DNA from: Karalla daura
Taxonomy: Eukaryota; Chordata; Actinopteri; Chaetodontiformes; Leiognathidae
Assembly: GCA_029224185.1 (NCBI GenBank)
Contig: JANZKI010000034.1
Location: 1,178,001 to 1,242,000, forward strand
Direction of reading: 5' to 3'
Length of the DNA stretch: 64,000 bases
Notes under the pieces: model-generated
Database searches by the model: none
Told to the model about the DNA's origin: nothing
The model's input: only the letters and a program-made list of their open reading frames with translations
Part shown: in pieces, positions 50,839 to 63,945 of the stretch
How the letters are laid out: each line of letters begins with the position of its first letter
Numbering within the stretch: position 1 is the stretch's first letter
Program-made: the position numbers and the translations under genes

Positions 50839-53800
50839 ATGGGGGCTTATGGAAAGAAAAGGCTGCACTGGGCCTATGATGAGGCTCGTTGTTTAAATTT
50901 CACAAGGCGCACGGGTTTATGGCCTGCCCCGCATGAGAGAGCACCAATGTTCCTACAAAACTGGAAAAAAGAATTTGTCTGCTGCTTAGGGTGCGGCTGG
51001 GAGCAGCGTGAAAAGAGCGAAACGAGAGCTGATTTTTAAGCGATCCCGCATGTCGGCCCTTTGCTAAGAAGAGATAGGACATGCCCAATGCTGAGGGGGC
51101 CCTTTCATACTCTGCGAGTCTCCCAGGGCCTGTGCCATCTGCTGGGGTGCATTGAAGCTGTACGCCTCATCACTTTGTATTACCATGTCAGCAGAGGAGA
51201 CATTGGAGCAGGTACCTGAGCACATGGTCGTCGAGAAGAGGTGCTGCTGAAAAACCATACAACCTATTAGCGTGCATCTCGCTACACAAACACACCACAA
51301 GATTCTTCAATTTTTGAAATGAAAATGAAGTTTCAAAGTCAAAGTATTGCAACGTTGCGAATGTTTGTTTGTGGAGTTCTGTTTTTCCCATTCATTCTTA
51401 TGGGAAAAAGCCAAATTGGCCAAGTGATAAACATTTGGCTCTATGGAGACAACGCTTTCACCAATCTGGAGCATGAGCTAACTGTCAAGCCGTAGGGGAC
51501 AGTCTCCAGAATGCCCTGACACGATTTGGTGTGTGTAGTATGAGAACTGTGGCCACAGTCGCGAGGAGTAGTGTAACGTTTAACATTAATGGCAGTGGTG
51601 GGACAATGAATGGGGACTTATGGAGATAAAAGGCTGCACTGGGCCTACGATGAGGCTCGTCGTTTAAATTTCACAAGGCGCACGGGTTTATGGCCTGCCC
51701 CGCATGAGAGAGCACCAATGTTCCTACAAAACTGGAAAAAAGAATTTGTCTGCTGCTTAGGGTGTGGCTGGGAGCAGCGTGAAAAGAGCGAAACGAGAGC
51801 TGATTTTAAAGCGATCCCGCATGTCGGCCCTGTGCTAAGAAGAGATTGGACATGCCCAATGCTGAGGGGGCCCTCTCAAACTCTGGGAGTCTCCCAGGGC
51901 CTGTGCCATCTGCTGGGGTGCATTGAAGCTGGACGCCTCATCACTTTGTATTACCATGTCAGCAGAGGAGACAATGGAGCAGGTACCTGAGCACATGGTC
52001 GTCGAGAAGAGGTTCTGCTGAAAAACCATACAATCTATCAATGTGCAACTCGCTACACAAACACACCACAAGATTCTTCAATTTTTGAAATGAAAATGAA
52101 GTTTCAAAGTCAAAGTATGGCAACGTTGCGAATGTTTGTTTGTGGAGTTCTGTTTTTCCCATTCATTCTTATGGGAAAAAGCCAAATTGGCCAAGTGATA
52201 AACATTTGGCTCTATGGAGACAACGCCTTCCCAAATCTGGATTATGAGCTAACTGTCAATCCGTAGGGGAGAGTTTCCAGTACGCCCTGACACGATTTGG
52301 TGTGTGTAGTATGAGAACTGTGGCCACAGTCACGAGGAGTAGTGTAACGTTTAACATTGATGGCAGTGGTGGGACAATGAATGGGGGCTTATGGAGAGAA
52401 AAGGCTGCACTGGGCCTACGATGAGGCTCGTCGTTGAAATTTCACAAGGCGCACGGGTTTATGGCCTGCCCCGCATGAGAGAGCACCAATGTTCCTACAA
52501 AACTGGAAAAAAGAATTTGTCTGCTGCTTAGGGTGAGGCTGGGAGCAGCGTGAAAAGAGCGAAACGAGAGCTGATTTTTAAGCGATCCCGCATGTCGGCC
52601 CTGTGCTAAGAAGAGATTGGACATGCCCAATGCTGAGGGGGCCCTTTCAAACTCTGGGAGTCTCCCAGGGCCTGTGCCATCTGCTGGGGTGTATTGAAGC
52701 TGGACGCCTCATCACTTTGTATTACCATGTAAGCAGAGGAGACAATGGAGCAGGTACCTGAGCACATGGTCGTCGAGAAGAGGTGCTGCTGAAAAACCAT
52801 ACAACCTATCAGCGTGCAACTCGCTACACAAACACACCACAAGATTCTTCAATTTTTGAAATGAAAATGAAGTTTCAAAGTCAAAGTATGGCAACGTTAC
52901 GAATGTTTGTTTGTGGAGTTCTGTTTTTCCCATTCATTCTTATGGGAAAAAGCCAAATTGGCCAAGTGATAAACATTTGGCTCTATGGAGACTGCGCTTT
53001 CACCTATCTGGAATATGAGCTCACTGTCAAGCCGTAGGGGAGAGTCTCCAGAACGCCCTGACATGATTTGGTGTGTGTACTATGAGAACTGTGGCCACAG
53101 TCGCGAGGAGTAGTTTAACGTTTAACATTGATGGCAGTGGTGGGACAATGAATGGGGGCTTATGGACAGAAAAGGCTGCACTGGGCCTACGATGAGGCTC
53201 GTCGTTGAAATTTCACAAGGCACACGGGTTTATGGCCTGCCCCGCATGAGAGAGCACCAATGTTCCTACAAAACTGGAAAAAAGAATTTGTCTGCTGTTT
53301 AGGGTGTGGCTGGGAGCAGCGTGAAAAGAGCGAAACGAGAGCTGATTTTTAAGCGATCCCGCATGTCGGCCCTGTGCTATGAAGAGATTGGACATGCCCA
53401 ATGCTGAGGGGGCCCTTTCAAACTCTGGGAGTCTCCCAGGGCCTGTGCCATCTGCTGGGGTGCATTGAAGCTGGACGCCTCATCACTTTGTATTACCATG
53501 TAAGCAGAGGAGACAATGGAGCAGGTACCTGAGCACATGGTCGTCGAGAAGAGGTGCTGCTGAAAAACCATACAACCTATCAGCGTGCAACTCGCTACAC
53601 AAACACACCACAAGATTCTTCAATTTTTGAAATGAAAATGAAGTTTCAAAGTCAAAGTATGGCAACGTTGCGAATGTTTGTTTGTGGAGTTCTGTTTTTC
53701 CCATTCATTCTTGTGGGAAAAAGCCAAATTGGCCAAGTGATAAACATTTGGCTCTATGGAGACTGCGCTTTCACCTATCTGGAATATGAGCTCACTGTCA

Positions 53801-54693
53801 AGCCGTAGGGGAGAGTCTCCAGAACGCCCTGACATGATTTGGTGTGTGTACTATGAGAACTGTGGCCACAGTCGCGAGGAGTAGTTTAACGTTTAACATT
53901 GATGGCAGTGGTGGGACAATGAATGGGGGCTTATGGAAAGAAAAGGCTGCACTGGGCCTACGATGAGGCTCGTCGTTGAAATTTCACAAGGCACACGGGT
54001 TTATGGCCTGCCCCGCATGAGAGAGCACCAATGTTCCTACAAAACTGGAAAAAAGAATTTGTCTGCTGTTTAGGGTGTGGCTGGGAGCAGCGTGAAAAGA
54101 GCGAAACGAAAGCTGATTTTTAAGCGATCCCGCATGTCGGCCCTGTGCTATGAAGAGATTGGACATGCCCAATGCTGAGGGGGCCCTTTCAAACTCTGGG
54201 AGTCTCCCAGGGCCTGTGCCATCTGCTGGGGTGCATTGAAGCTGGACGCCTCATCACTTTGTATTACCATGTAAGCAGAGGAGACAATGGAGCAGGTACC
54301 TGAGCACATGGTCGTCGAGAAGAGGTGCTGCTGAAAAACCATACAACCTATCAGCGTGCAACTCGCTACACAAACACACCACAAGATTCTTCAATTTTTG
54401 AAATGAAAATGAAGTTTCAAAGTCAAAGTATGGCAACGTTGCGAATGTTTGTTTGTGGAGTTCTGTTTTTCCCATTCATTCTTGTGGGAAAAAGCCAAAT
54501 TGGCCAAGTGATAAACATTTGGCTCTATGGAGACAACGCCTTCCCAAATCTGGATTATGAGCTAACTGTCAAGCCGTAGGGGAGAGTTTCCAGAACACCC
54601 TGACACGATTTGGTGTGTGTAGTATGAGAACTGTGGCCACAGTCGCGAGGAGTAGTGTAACATTTAACATTGATGGCAGTGGTGGGACAATGA
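50839..54693 (+). repeat. Right domain: incomplete first copy of the 6-monomer repeat (5 monomers)
   Basis: Monomer starts are 50839, 51610, 52381, 53152 and 53923. From the second half of the first monomer onward they match, in order, the last five monomers of the complete 4,626-bp units to the right. Shared markers are 'attaatggcagtgg', 'gccctctcaaactc', 'caatccgtaggggagag', 'gtcacgagg', 'ggtgtattgaagc' and 'ggcacacggg'. The first half of the monomer at 50839 is not of this type: it has private 'ggctcgttg', 'cctttgctaag', 'gagataggac' and 'tttcatactc'. It therefore appears to be the junction monomer between the central and right domains. The monomer at 51610 is also odd, with 'atggggactt' and 'gattttaaagcg', the latter opening a longer 126-codon frame of no evident meaning. 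Confidence 0.78.
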
Positions 54694-57600
54694 ATGGGGG
54701 CTTATGGAGAGAAAAGGCTGCACTGGGCCTACGATGAGGCTCGTCGTTTAAATTTCACAAGGCGCACGGGTTTATGGCCTGCCCCGCATGAGAGAGCACC
54801 AATGTTCCTACAAAACTGGAAAAAAGAATTTGTCTGCTGCTTAGGGTGTGGCTGGGAGCAGCGTGAAAAGAGCGAAACGAGAGCTGATTTTTAAGCGATC
54901 CCGCATGTCGGCCCTGTGCTAAGAAGAGATTGGACATGCCCAATGCTGAGGGGGCCCTTTCCCACTCTGCGAGTCTCCCAGGGCCTGTGCCATCTGCTGG
55001 GGTGCATTGAAGCTGTACGCCTCATCACTTTGTATTACCATGTCAGCAGAGGAGACAATGGAGCAGGTACCTGAGCACATGGTCGTCGAGAAGAGGTTCT
55101 GCTGAAAAACCATACAATCTATCAGCGTGCAACTCGCTACACAAACACACCACAAGATTCTTCAATTTTTGAAATGAAAATGAAGTTTCAAAGCCAAAGT
55201 ATGGCAACGTTGCGAATGTTTGTTTGTGGAGTTCTGTTTTTCCCATTCATTCTTATGGGAAAGAGCCTAATTGGCCAAGTGATAAACATTTGGCTCTATG
55301 GAGACTGCGCTTTCACTTTTCTGGAATATGAGCTCACTGTCACGCCGTAGGGGACAGTCTCCAAAACGCCCTGACACGATTTGGTGTGTGTAGTATGAGA
55401 ACTGTGGCCACAGTCGCGAGGAGTAGTGTAACGTTTAACATTGATGGCAGTGGTGGGACAATGAATGGGGGCTTATGGAGAGAAAAGGCTGCACTGGGCC
55501 TACGATGAGGCTCGTCGTTTAAATTTCACAAGGCGCACGGGTTTATGGCCTACCCCGCATGAGAGAGCACCAATGTTCCTACAAAACTGGAAAAAAGAAT
55601 TTGTCTGCTGCTTAGGGTGTGGCTGGGAGCAGTGTGAAAAGAGCGAAACGAGAGCTGATTTTTAAGCGATCCCGCATGTCGGCCCTGTGCTAAGAAGAGA
55701 TTGGACATGCCCAATGCTGAGGGGGCCCTTTCCCACTCTGCGAGTCTCCCAGGGCCTCTGCCATCTGCTGGGGTGCATTGAAGCTGTACGCCTCATCACT
55801 TTGTATTACCATGTCAGCAGAGGAGACATTGGAGCAGGTACCTGAGCACATGGTCGTCGAGAAGAGGTGCTGCTGAAAAACCATACAACCTATTAGCGTG
55901 CAACTCGCTACACAAACACACCACAAGATTCTTCAATTTTTGAAATGAAAATGAAGTTTCAAAGTCAAAGTATTGCAACGTTGCGAATGTTTGTTTGTGG
56001 AGTTCTGTTTTTCCCATTCATTCTTATGGGAAAAAGCCAAATTGGCCAAGTGATAAACATTTGGCTCTATGGAGACAACGCTTTCACCAATCTGGAGCAT
56101 GAGCTAACTGTCAAGCCGTAGGGGACAGTCTCCAGAATGCCCTGACACGATTTGGTGTGTGTAGTATGAGAACTGTGGCCACAGTCGCGAGGAGTAGTGT
56201 AACGTTTAACATTAATGGCAGTGGTGGGACAATGAATGGGGGCTTATGGAGATAAAAGGCTGCACTGGGCCTACGATGAGGCTCGTCGTTTAAATTTCAC
56301 AAGGCGCACGGGTTTATGGCCTGCCCCGCATGAGAGAGCACCAATGTTCCTAAAAAACTGGAAAAAAGAATTTGTCTGCTGCTTAGGGTGTGGCTGGGAG
56401 CAGCGTGAAAAGAGCGAAACGAGAGCTGATTTTTAAGCGATCCCGCATGTCGGCCCTGTGCTAAGAAGAGATTGGACATGCCCAATGCTGAGGGGGCCCT
56501 CTCAAACTCTGGGAGACTCCCAGGGCCTGTGCCATCTGCTGGGGTGCATTGAAGCTGGACGCCTCATCACTTTGTATTACCATGTCAGCAGAGGAGACAA
56601 TGGAGCAGGTACCTGAGCACATGGTCGTCGAGAAGAGGTTCTGCTGAAAAACCATACAATCTATCAGCGTGCAACTCGCTACACAAACACACCACAAGAT
56701 TCTTCAATTTTTGAAATGAAAATGAAGTTTCAAAGTCAAAGTATGGCAACGTTGCGAATGTTTGTTTGTGGAGTTCTGTTTTTCCCATTCATTCTTGTGG
56801 GAAAAAGCCAAATTGGCCAAGTGATAAACATTTGGCTCTATGGAGACAACGCCTTCCCAAATCTGGATTATGAGCTAACTGTCAATCCGTAGGGGAGAGT
56901 TTCCAGTACGCCCTGACACGATTTGGTGTGTGTAGTATGAGAACTGTGGCCACAGTCACGAGGAGTAGTGTAACGTTTAACATTGATGGCAGTGGTGGGA
57001 CAATGAATGGGGGCTTATGGAGAGAAAAGGCTGCACTGGGCCTACGATGAGGCTCGTCGTTTAAATTTCACAAGGCGCACGGGTTTATGGCCTGCCCCGC
57101 ATGAGAGAGCACCAATGTTCCTAAAAAACTGGAAAAAAGAATTTGTCTGCTGCTTAGGGTGTGGCTGGGAGCAGCGTGAAAAGAGCGAAACGAGAGCTGA
57201 TTTTTAAGCGATCCCGCATGTCGGCCCTGTGCTAAGAAGAGATTGGACATGCCCAATGCTGAGGGGGCCCTTTCAAACTCTGGGAGTCTCCCAGGGCCTG
57301 TGCCATCTGCTGGGGTGTATTGAAGCTGGACGACTCATCACTTTGTATTACCATGTAAGCAGAGGAGACAATGGAGCAGGTACCTGAGCACATGGTCGTC
57401 GAGAAGAGGTGCTGCTGAAAAACCATACAACCTATCAGCGTGCAACTCGCTACACAAACACACCACAAGATTCTTCAATTTTTGAAATGAAAATGAAGTT
57501 TCAAAGTCAAAGTATGGCAACGTTGCGAATGTTTGTTTGTGGAGTTCTGTTTTTCCCATTCATTCTTATGGGAAAAAGCCAAATTGGCCAAGTGATAAAC

Positions 57601-59319
57601 ATTTGGCTCTATGGAGACTGCGCTTTCACCTATCTGGAATATGAGCTCACTGTCAAGCCGTAGGGGAGAGTCTCCAGAACGCCCTGACATGATTTGGTGT
57701 GTGTACTATGAGAACTGTGGCCACAGTCGCGAGGAGTAGTTTAACGTTTAACATTGATGGCAGTGGTGGGACAATGAATGGGGGCTTATGGAAAGAAAAG
57801 GCTGCACTGGGCCTACGATGAGGCTCGTCGTTGAAATTTCACAAGGCACACGGGTTTATGGCCTGCCCCGCATGAGAGAGCACCAATGTTCCTACAAAAC
57901 TGGAAAAAAGAATTTGTCTGCTGTTTAGGGTGTGGCTGGGAGCAGCGTGAAAAGAGCGAAACGAAAGCTGATTTTTAAGCGATCCCGCATGTCGGCCCTG
58001 TGCTATGAAGAGATTGGACATGCCCAATGCTGAGGGGGCCCTTTCAAACTCTGGGAGTCTCCCAGGGCCTGTGCCATCTGCTGGGGTGCATTGAAGCTGG
58101 ACGCCTCATCACTTTGTATTACCATGTAAGCAGAGGAGACAATGGAGCAGGTACCTGAGCACATGGTCGTCGAGAAGAGGTGCTGCTGAAAAACCATACA
58201 ACCTATCAGCGTGCAACTCGCTACACAAACACACCACAAGATTCTTCAATTTTTGAAATGAAAATGAAGTTTCAAAGTCAAAGTATGGCAACGTTGCGAA
58301 TGTTTGTTTGTGGAGTTCTGTTTTTCCCATTCATTCTTGTGGGAAAAAGCCAAATTGGCCAAGTGATAAACATTTGGCTCTATGGAGACTGCGCTTTCAC
58401 CTATCTGGAATATGAGCTCACTGTCAAGCCGTAGGGGAGAGTCTCCAGAACGCCCTGACATGATTTGGTGTGTGTACTATGAGAACTGTGGCCACAGTCG
58501 CGAGGAGTAGTTTAACGTTTAACATTGATGGCAGTGGTGGGACAATGAATGGGGGCTTATGGAAAGAAAAGGCTGCACTGGGCCTACGATGAGGCTCGTC
58601 GTTGAAATTTCACAAGGCACACGGGTTTATGGCCTGCCCCGCATGAGAGAGCACCAATGTTCCTACAAAACTGGAAAAAAGAATTTGTCTGCTGTTTAGG
58701 GTGTGGCTGGGAGCAGCGTGAAAAGAGCGAAACGAAAGCTGATTTTTAAGCGATCCCGCATGTCGGCCCTGTGCTATGAAGAGATTGGACATGCCCAATG
58801 CTGAGGGGGCCCTTTCAAACTCTGGGAGTCTCCCAGGGCCTGTGCCATCTGCTGGGGTGCATTGAAGCTGGACGCCTCATCACTTTGTATTACCATGTAA
58901 GCAGAGGAGACAATGGAGCAGGTACCTGAGCACATGGTCGTCGAGAAGAGGTGCTGCTGAAAAACCATACAACCTATCAGCGTGCAACTCGCTACACAAA
59001 CACACCACAAGATTCTTCAATTTTTGAAATGAAAATGAAGTTTCAAAGTCAAAGTATGGCAACGTTGCGAATGTTTGTTTGTGGAGTTCTGTTTTTCCCA
59101 TTCATTCTTGTGGGAAAAAGCCAAATTGGCCAAGTGATAAACATTTGGCTCTATGGAGACAACGCCTTCCCAAATCTGGATTATGAGCTAACTGTCAAGC
59201 CGTAGGGGAGAGTTTCCAGAACGCCCTGACACGATTTGGTGTGTGTAGTATGAGAACTGTGGCCACAGTCGCGAGGAGTAGTGTAACATTTAACATTGAT
59301 GGCAGTGGTGGGACAATGA
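54694..59319 (+). repeat. Right domain: complete 6-monomer higher-order repeat, copy 1 (4,626 bp)
   Basis: Monomer starts are 54694, 55465, 56236, 57007, 57778 and 58549, all 771 bp. The unit is repeated in the same order at an offset of exactly 4,626 bp. Position-specific markers include 'cttttctgg' with 'ccaaaacgcc' (monomer 1), 'ggcctaccccgc' with 'cagtgtg' (2), 'cctaaaaaactgg' (3 and 4), 'ggacgactc' (4), 'ggcacacggg' with 'gttgaaattt' (5 and 6) and 'gccttcccaaatctgg' (3 and 6). The monomer 1/monomer 2 pair resembles the E-H pair of the central domain at 33885-35426, so the domains share ancestry. Confidence 0.86.
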
Positions 59320-62300
59320 ATGGGGGCTTATAGAGAGAAAAGGCTGCACTGGGCCTACGATGAGGCTCGTCGTTTAAATTTCACAAGGCGCACGGGTTTA
59401 TGGCCTGCCCCGCATGAGAGAGCACCAATGTTCCTACAAAACTGGAAAAAAGAATTTGTCTGCTGCTTAGGGTGTGGCTGGGAGCAGCGTGAAAAGAGCG
59501 AAACGAGAGCTGATTTTTAAGCGATCCCGCATGTCGGCCCTGTGCTAAGAAGAGATTGGACATGCCCAATGCTGAGGGGGCCCTTTCCCACTCTGCGAGT
59601 CTCCCAGGGCCTGTGCCATCTGCTGGGGTGCATTGAAGCTGTACGCCTCATCACTTTGTATTACCATGTCAGCAGAGGAGACAATGGAGCAGGTACCTGA
59701 GCACATGGTCGTCGAGAAGAGGTTCTGCTGAAAAACCATACAATCTATCAGCGTGCAACTCGCTACACAAACACACCACAAGATTCTTCAATTTTTGAAA
59801 TGAAAATGAAGTTTCAAAGCCAAAGTATGGCAACGTTGCGAATGTTTGTTTGTGGAGTTCTGTTTTTCCCATTCATTCTTATGGGAAAGAGCCTAATTGG
59901 CCAAGTGATAAACATTTGGCTCTATGGAGACTGCGCTTTCACTTTTCTGGAATATCAGCTCACTGTCACGCCGTAGGGGACAGTCTCCAAAACGCCCTGA
60001 CACGATTTGGTGTGTGTAGTATGAGAACTGTGGCCACAGTCGCGAGGAGTAGTGTAACGTTTAACATTGATGGCAGTGGTGGGACAATGAATGGGGGCTT
60101 ATGGAGAGAAAAGGCTGCACTGGGCCTACGATGAGGCTCGTCGTTTAAATTTCACAAGGCGCACGGGTTTATGGCCTACCCCGCATGAGAGAGCACCAAT
60201 GTTCCTACAAAACTGGAAAAAAGAATTTGTCTGCTGCTCAGGGTGTGGCTGGGAGCAGTGTGAAAAGAGCGAAACGAGAGCTGATTTTTAAGCGATCCCG
60301 CATGTCGGCCCTGTGCTAAGAAGAGATTGGACATGCCCAATGCTGAGGGGGCCCTTTCCCACTCTGCGAGTCTCCCAGGGCCTGTGCCATCTGCTGGGGT
60401 GCATTGAAGCTGTACGCCTCATCACTTTGTATTACCATGTCAGCAGAGGAGACATTGGAGCAGGTACCTGAGCACATGGTCGTCGAGAAGAGGTGCTGCT
60501 GAAAAACCATACAACCTATTAGCGTGCAACTCGCTACACAAACACACCACAAGATTCTTCAATTTTTGAAATGAAAATGAAGTTTCAAAGTCAAAGTATT
60601 GCAACGTTGCGAATGTTTGTTTGTGGAGTTCTGTTTTTCCCATTCATTCTTATGGGAAAAAGCCAAATTGGCCAAGTGATAAACATTTGGCTCTATGGAG
60701 ACAACGCTTTCACCAATCTGGAGCATGAGCTAACTGTCAAGCCGTAGGGGACAGTCTCCAGAATGCCCTGACACGATTTGGTGTGTGTAGTATGAGAACT
60801 GTGGCCACAGTCGCGAGGAGTAGTGTAACGTTTAACATTAATGGCAGTGGTGGGACAATGAATGGGGGCTTATGGAGATAAAAGGCTGCACTGGGCCTAC
60901 GATGAGGCTCGTCGTTTAAATTTCACAAGGCGCACGGGTTTATGGCCTGCCCCGCATGAGAGAGCACCAATGTTCCTAAAAAACTGGAAAAAAGAATTTG
61001 TCTGCTGCTTAGGGTGTGGCTGGGAGCAGCGTGAAAAGAGCGAAACGAGAGCTGATTTTTAAGCGATCCCGCATGTCGGCCCTGTGCTAAGAAGAGATTG
61101 GACATGCCCAATGCTGAGGGGGCCCTCTCAAACTCTGGGAGACTCCCAGGGCCTGTGCCATCTGCTGGGGTGCATTGAAGCTGGACGCCTCATCACTTTG
61201 TATTACCATGTCAGCAGAGGAGACAATGGAGCAGGTACCTGAGCACATGGTCGTCGAGAAGAGGTTCTGCTGAAAAACCATACAATCTATCAGCGTGCAA
61301 CTCGCTACACAAACACACCACAAGATTCTTCAATTTTTGAAATGAAAATGAAGTTTCAAAGTCAAAGTATGGCAACGTTGCGAATGTTTGTTTGTGGAGT
61401 TCTGTTTTTCCCATTCATTCTTGTGGGAAAAAGCCAAATTGGCCAAGTGATAAACATTTGGCTCTATGGAGACAACGCCTTCCCAAATCTGGATTATGAG
61501 CTAACTGTCAATCCGTAGGGGAGAGTTTCCAGTACGCCCTGACACGATTTGGTGTGTGTAGTATGAGAACTGTGGCCACAGTCACGAGGAGTAGTGTAAC
61601 GTTTAACATTGATGGCAGTGGTGGGACAATGAATGGGGGCTTATGGAGAGAAAAGGCTGCACTGGGCCTACGATGAGGCTCGTCGTTTAAATTTCACAAG
61701 GCGCACGGGTTTATGGCCTGCCCCGCATGAGAGAGCACCAATGTTCCTAAAAAACTGGAAAAAAGAATTTGTCTGCTGCTTAGGGTGTGGCTGGGAGCAG
61801 CGTGAAAAGAGCGAAACGAGAGCTGATTTTTAAGCGATCCCGCATGTCGGCCCTGTGCTAAGAAGAGATTGGACATGCCCAATGCTGAGGGGGCCCTTTC
61901 AAACTCTGGGAGTCTCCCAGGGCCTGTGCCATCTGCTGGGGTGTATTGAAGCTGGACGACTCATCACTTTGTATTACCATGTAAGCAGAGGAGACAATGG
62001 AGCAGGTACCTGAGCACATGGTCGTCGAGAAGAGGTGCTGCTGAAAAACCATACAACCTATCAGCGTGCAACTCGCTACACAAACACACCACAAGATTCT
62101 TCAATTTTTGAAATGAAAATGAAGTTTCAAAGTCAAAGTATGGCAACGTTGCGAATGTTTGTTTGTGGAGTTCTGTTTTTCCCATTCATTCTTATGGGAA
62201 AAAGCCAAATTGGCCAAGTGATAAACATTTGGCTCTATGGAGACTGCGCTTTCACCTATCTGGAATATGAGCTCACTGTCAAGCCGTAGGGGAGAGTCTC

Positions 62301-63945
62301 CAGAACGCCCTGACATGATTTGGTGTGTGTACTATGAGAACTGTGGCCACAGTCGCGAGGAGTAGTTTAACGTTTAACATTGATGGCAGTGGTGGGACAA
62401 TGAATGGGGGCTTATGGAAAGAAAAGGCTGCACTGGGCCTACGATGAGGCTCGTCGTTGAAATTTCACAAGGCACACGGGTTTATGGCCTGCCCCGCATG
62501 AGAGAGCACCAATGTTCCTACAAAACTGGAAAAAAGAATTTGTCTGCTGTTTAGGGTGTGGCTGGGAGCAGCGTGAAAAGAGCGAAACGAAAGCTGATTT
62601 TTAAGCGATCCCGCATGTCGGCCCTGTGCTATGAAGAGATTGGACATGCCCAATGCTGAGGGGGCCCTTTCAAACTCTGGGAGTCTCCCAGGGCCTGTGC
62701 CATCTGCTGGGGTGCATTGAAGCTGGACGCCTCATCACTTTGTATTACCATGTAAGCAGAGGAGACAATGGAGCAGGTACCTGAGCACATGGTCGTCGAG
62801 AAGAGGTGCTGCTGAAAAACCATACAACCTATCAGCGTGCAACTCGCTACACAAACACACCACAAGATTCTTCAATTTTTGAAATGAAAATGAAGTTTCA
62901 AAGTCAAAGTATGGCAACGTTGCGAATGTTTGTTTGTGGAGTTCTGTTTTTCCCATTCATTCTTGTGGGAAAAAGCCAAATTGGCCAAGTGATAAACATT
63001 TGGCTCTATGGAGACTGCGCTTTCACCTATCTGGAATATGAGCTCACTGTCAAGCCGTAGGGGAGAGTCTCCAGAACGCCCTGACATGATTTGGTGTGTG
63101 TACTATGAGAACTGTGGCCACAGTCGCGAGGAGTAGTTTAACGTTTAACATTGATGGCAGTGGTGGGACAATGAATGGGGGCTTATGGAAAGAAAAGGCT
63201 GCACTGGGCCTACGATGAGGCTCGTCGTTGAAATTTCACAAGGCGCACGGGTTTATGGCCTGCCCCGCATGAGAGAGCACCAATGTTCCTACAAAACTGG
63301 AAAAAAGAATTTGTCTGCTGCTTCGGGTGTGGCTGGGAGCAGCGTGAAAAGAGCGAAACGAGAGCTGATTTTTAAGCGATCCCGCATGTCGGCCCGGTGC
63401 TAAGAAGAGATTGGACATGCCCAATGCTGAGGGGGCCCTTTCAAACTCTGGGAGTCTCCCAGGGCCTGTGCCATCTGCTGGGGTGTATTGAAGCTGGACG
63501 CCTCATCACTTTGTATTACCATGTAAGCAGAGGAGACAATGGAGCAGGTACCTGAGCACATGGTCGTCGAGAAGAGGTGCTGCTGAAAAACCATACAACC
63601 TATCAGCGTGCAACTCGCTACATAAACACACCACAAGATTCTTCAATTTTTGAAATGAAAATGAAGTTTCAAAGTCAAAGTATGGCAACGTTGCGAATGT
63701 TTGTTTGTGGAGTTCTGTTTTTCCCATTCATTCTTGTGGGAAAAAGCCAAATTGGCCAAGTGATAAACATTTGGCTCTATGGAGACAACGCCTTCCCAAA
63801 TCTGGATTATGAGCTAACTGTCAAGCCGTAGGGGAGAGTTTCCAGAACGCCCTGACACGATTTGGTGTGTGTAGTATGAGAACTGTGGCCACAGTCGCGA
63901 GGAGTAGTGTAACGTTTAACATTGATGGCAGTGGTGGGACAATGA
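59320..63945 (+). repeat. Right domain: 6-monomer higher-order repeat, copy 2 (4,626 bp)
   Basis: Monomer starts are 59320, 60091, 60862, 61633, 62404 and 63175. The first five monomers match copy 1 with few changes: 'cttatagagag' at 59328, 'gaatatcagctc' near 59955 and 'ctgctcaggg' near 60235. The sixth (63175) is chimeric. Its first part has 'ggcgcacggg', 'cttcggg', 'cggtgctaag' and 'ggtgtattg', unlike copy 1. Its second half returns to the expected 'cttgtggg' and 'gccttcccaaatctgg'. A conversion or crossover inside this monomer is the simplest reading. Confidence 0.85.
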
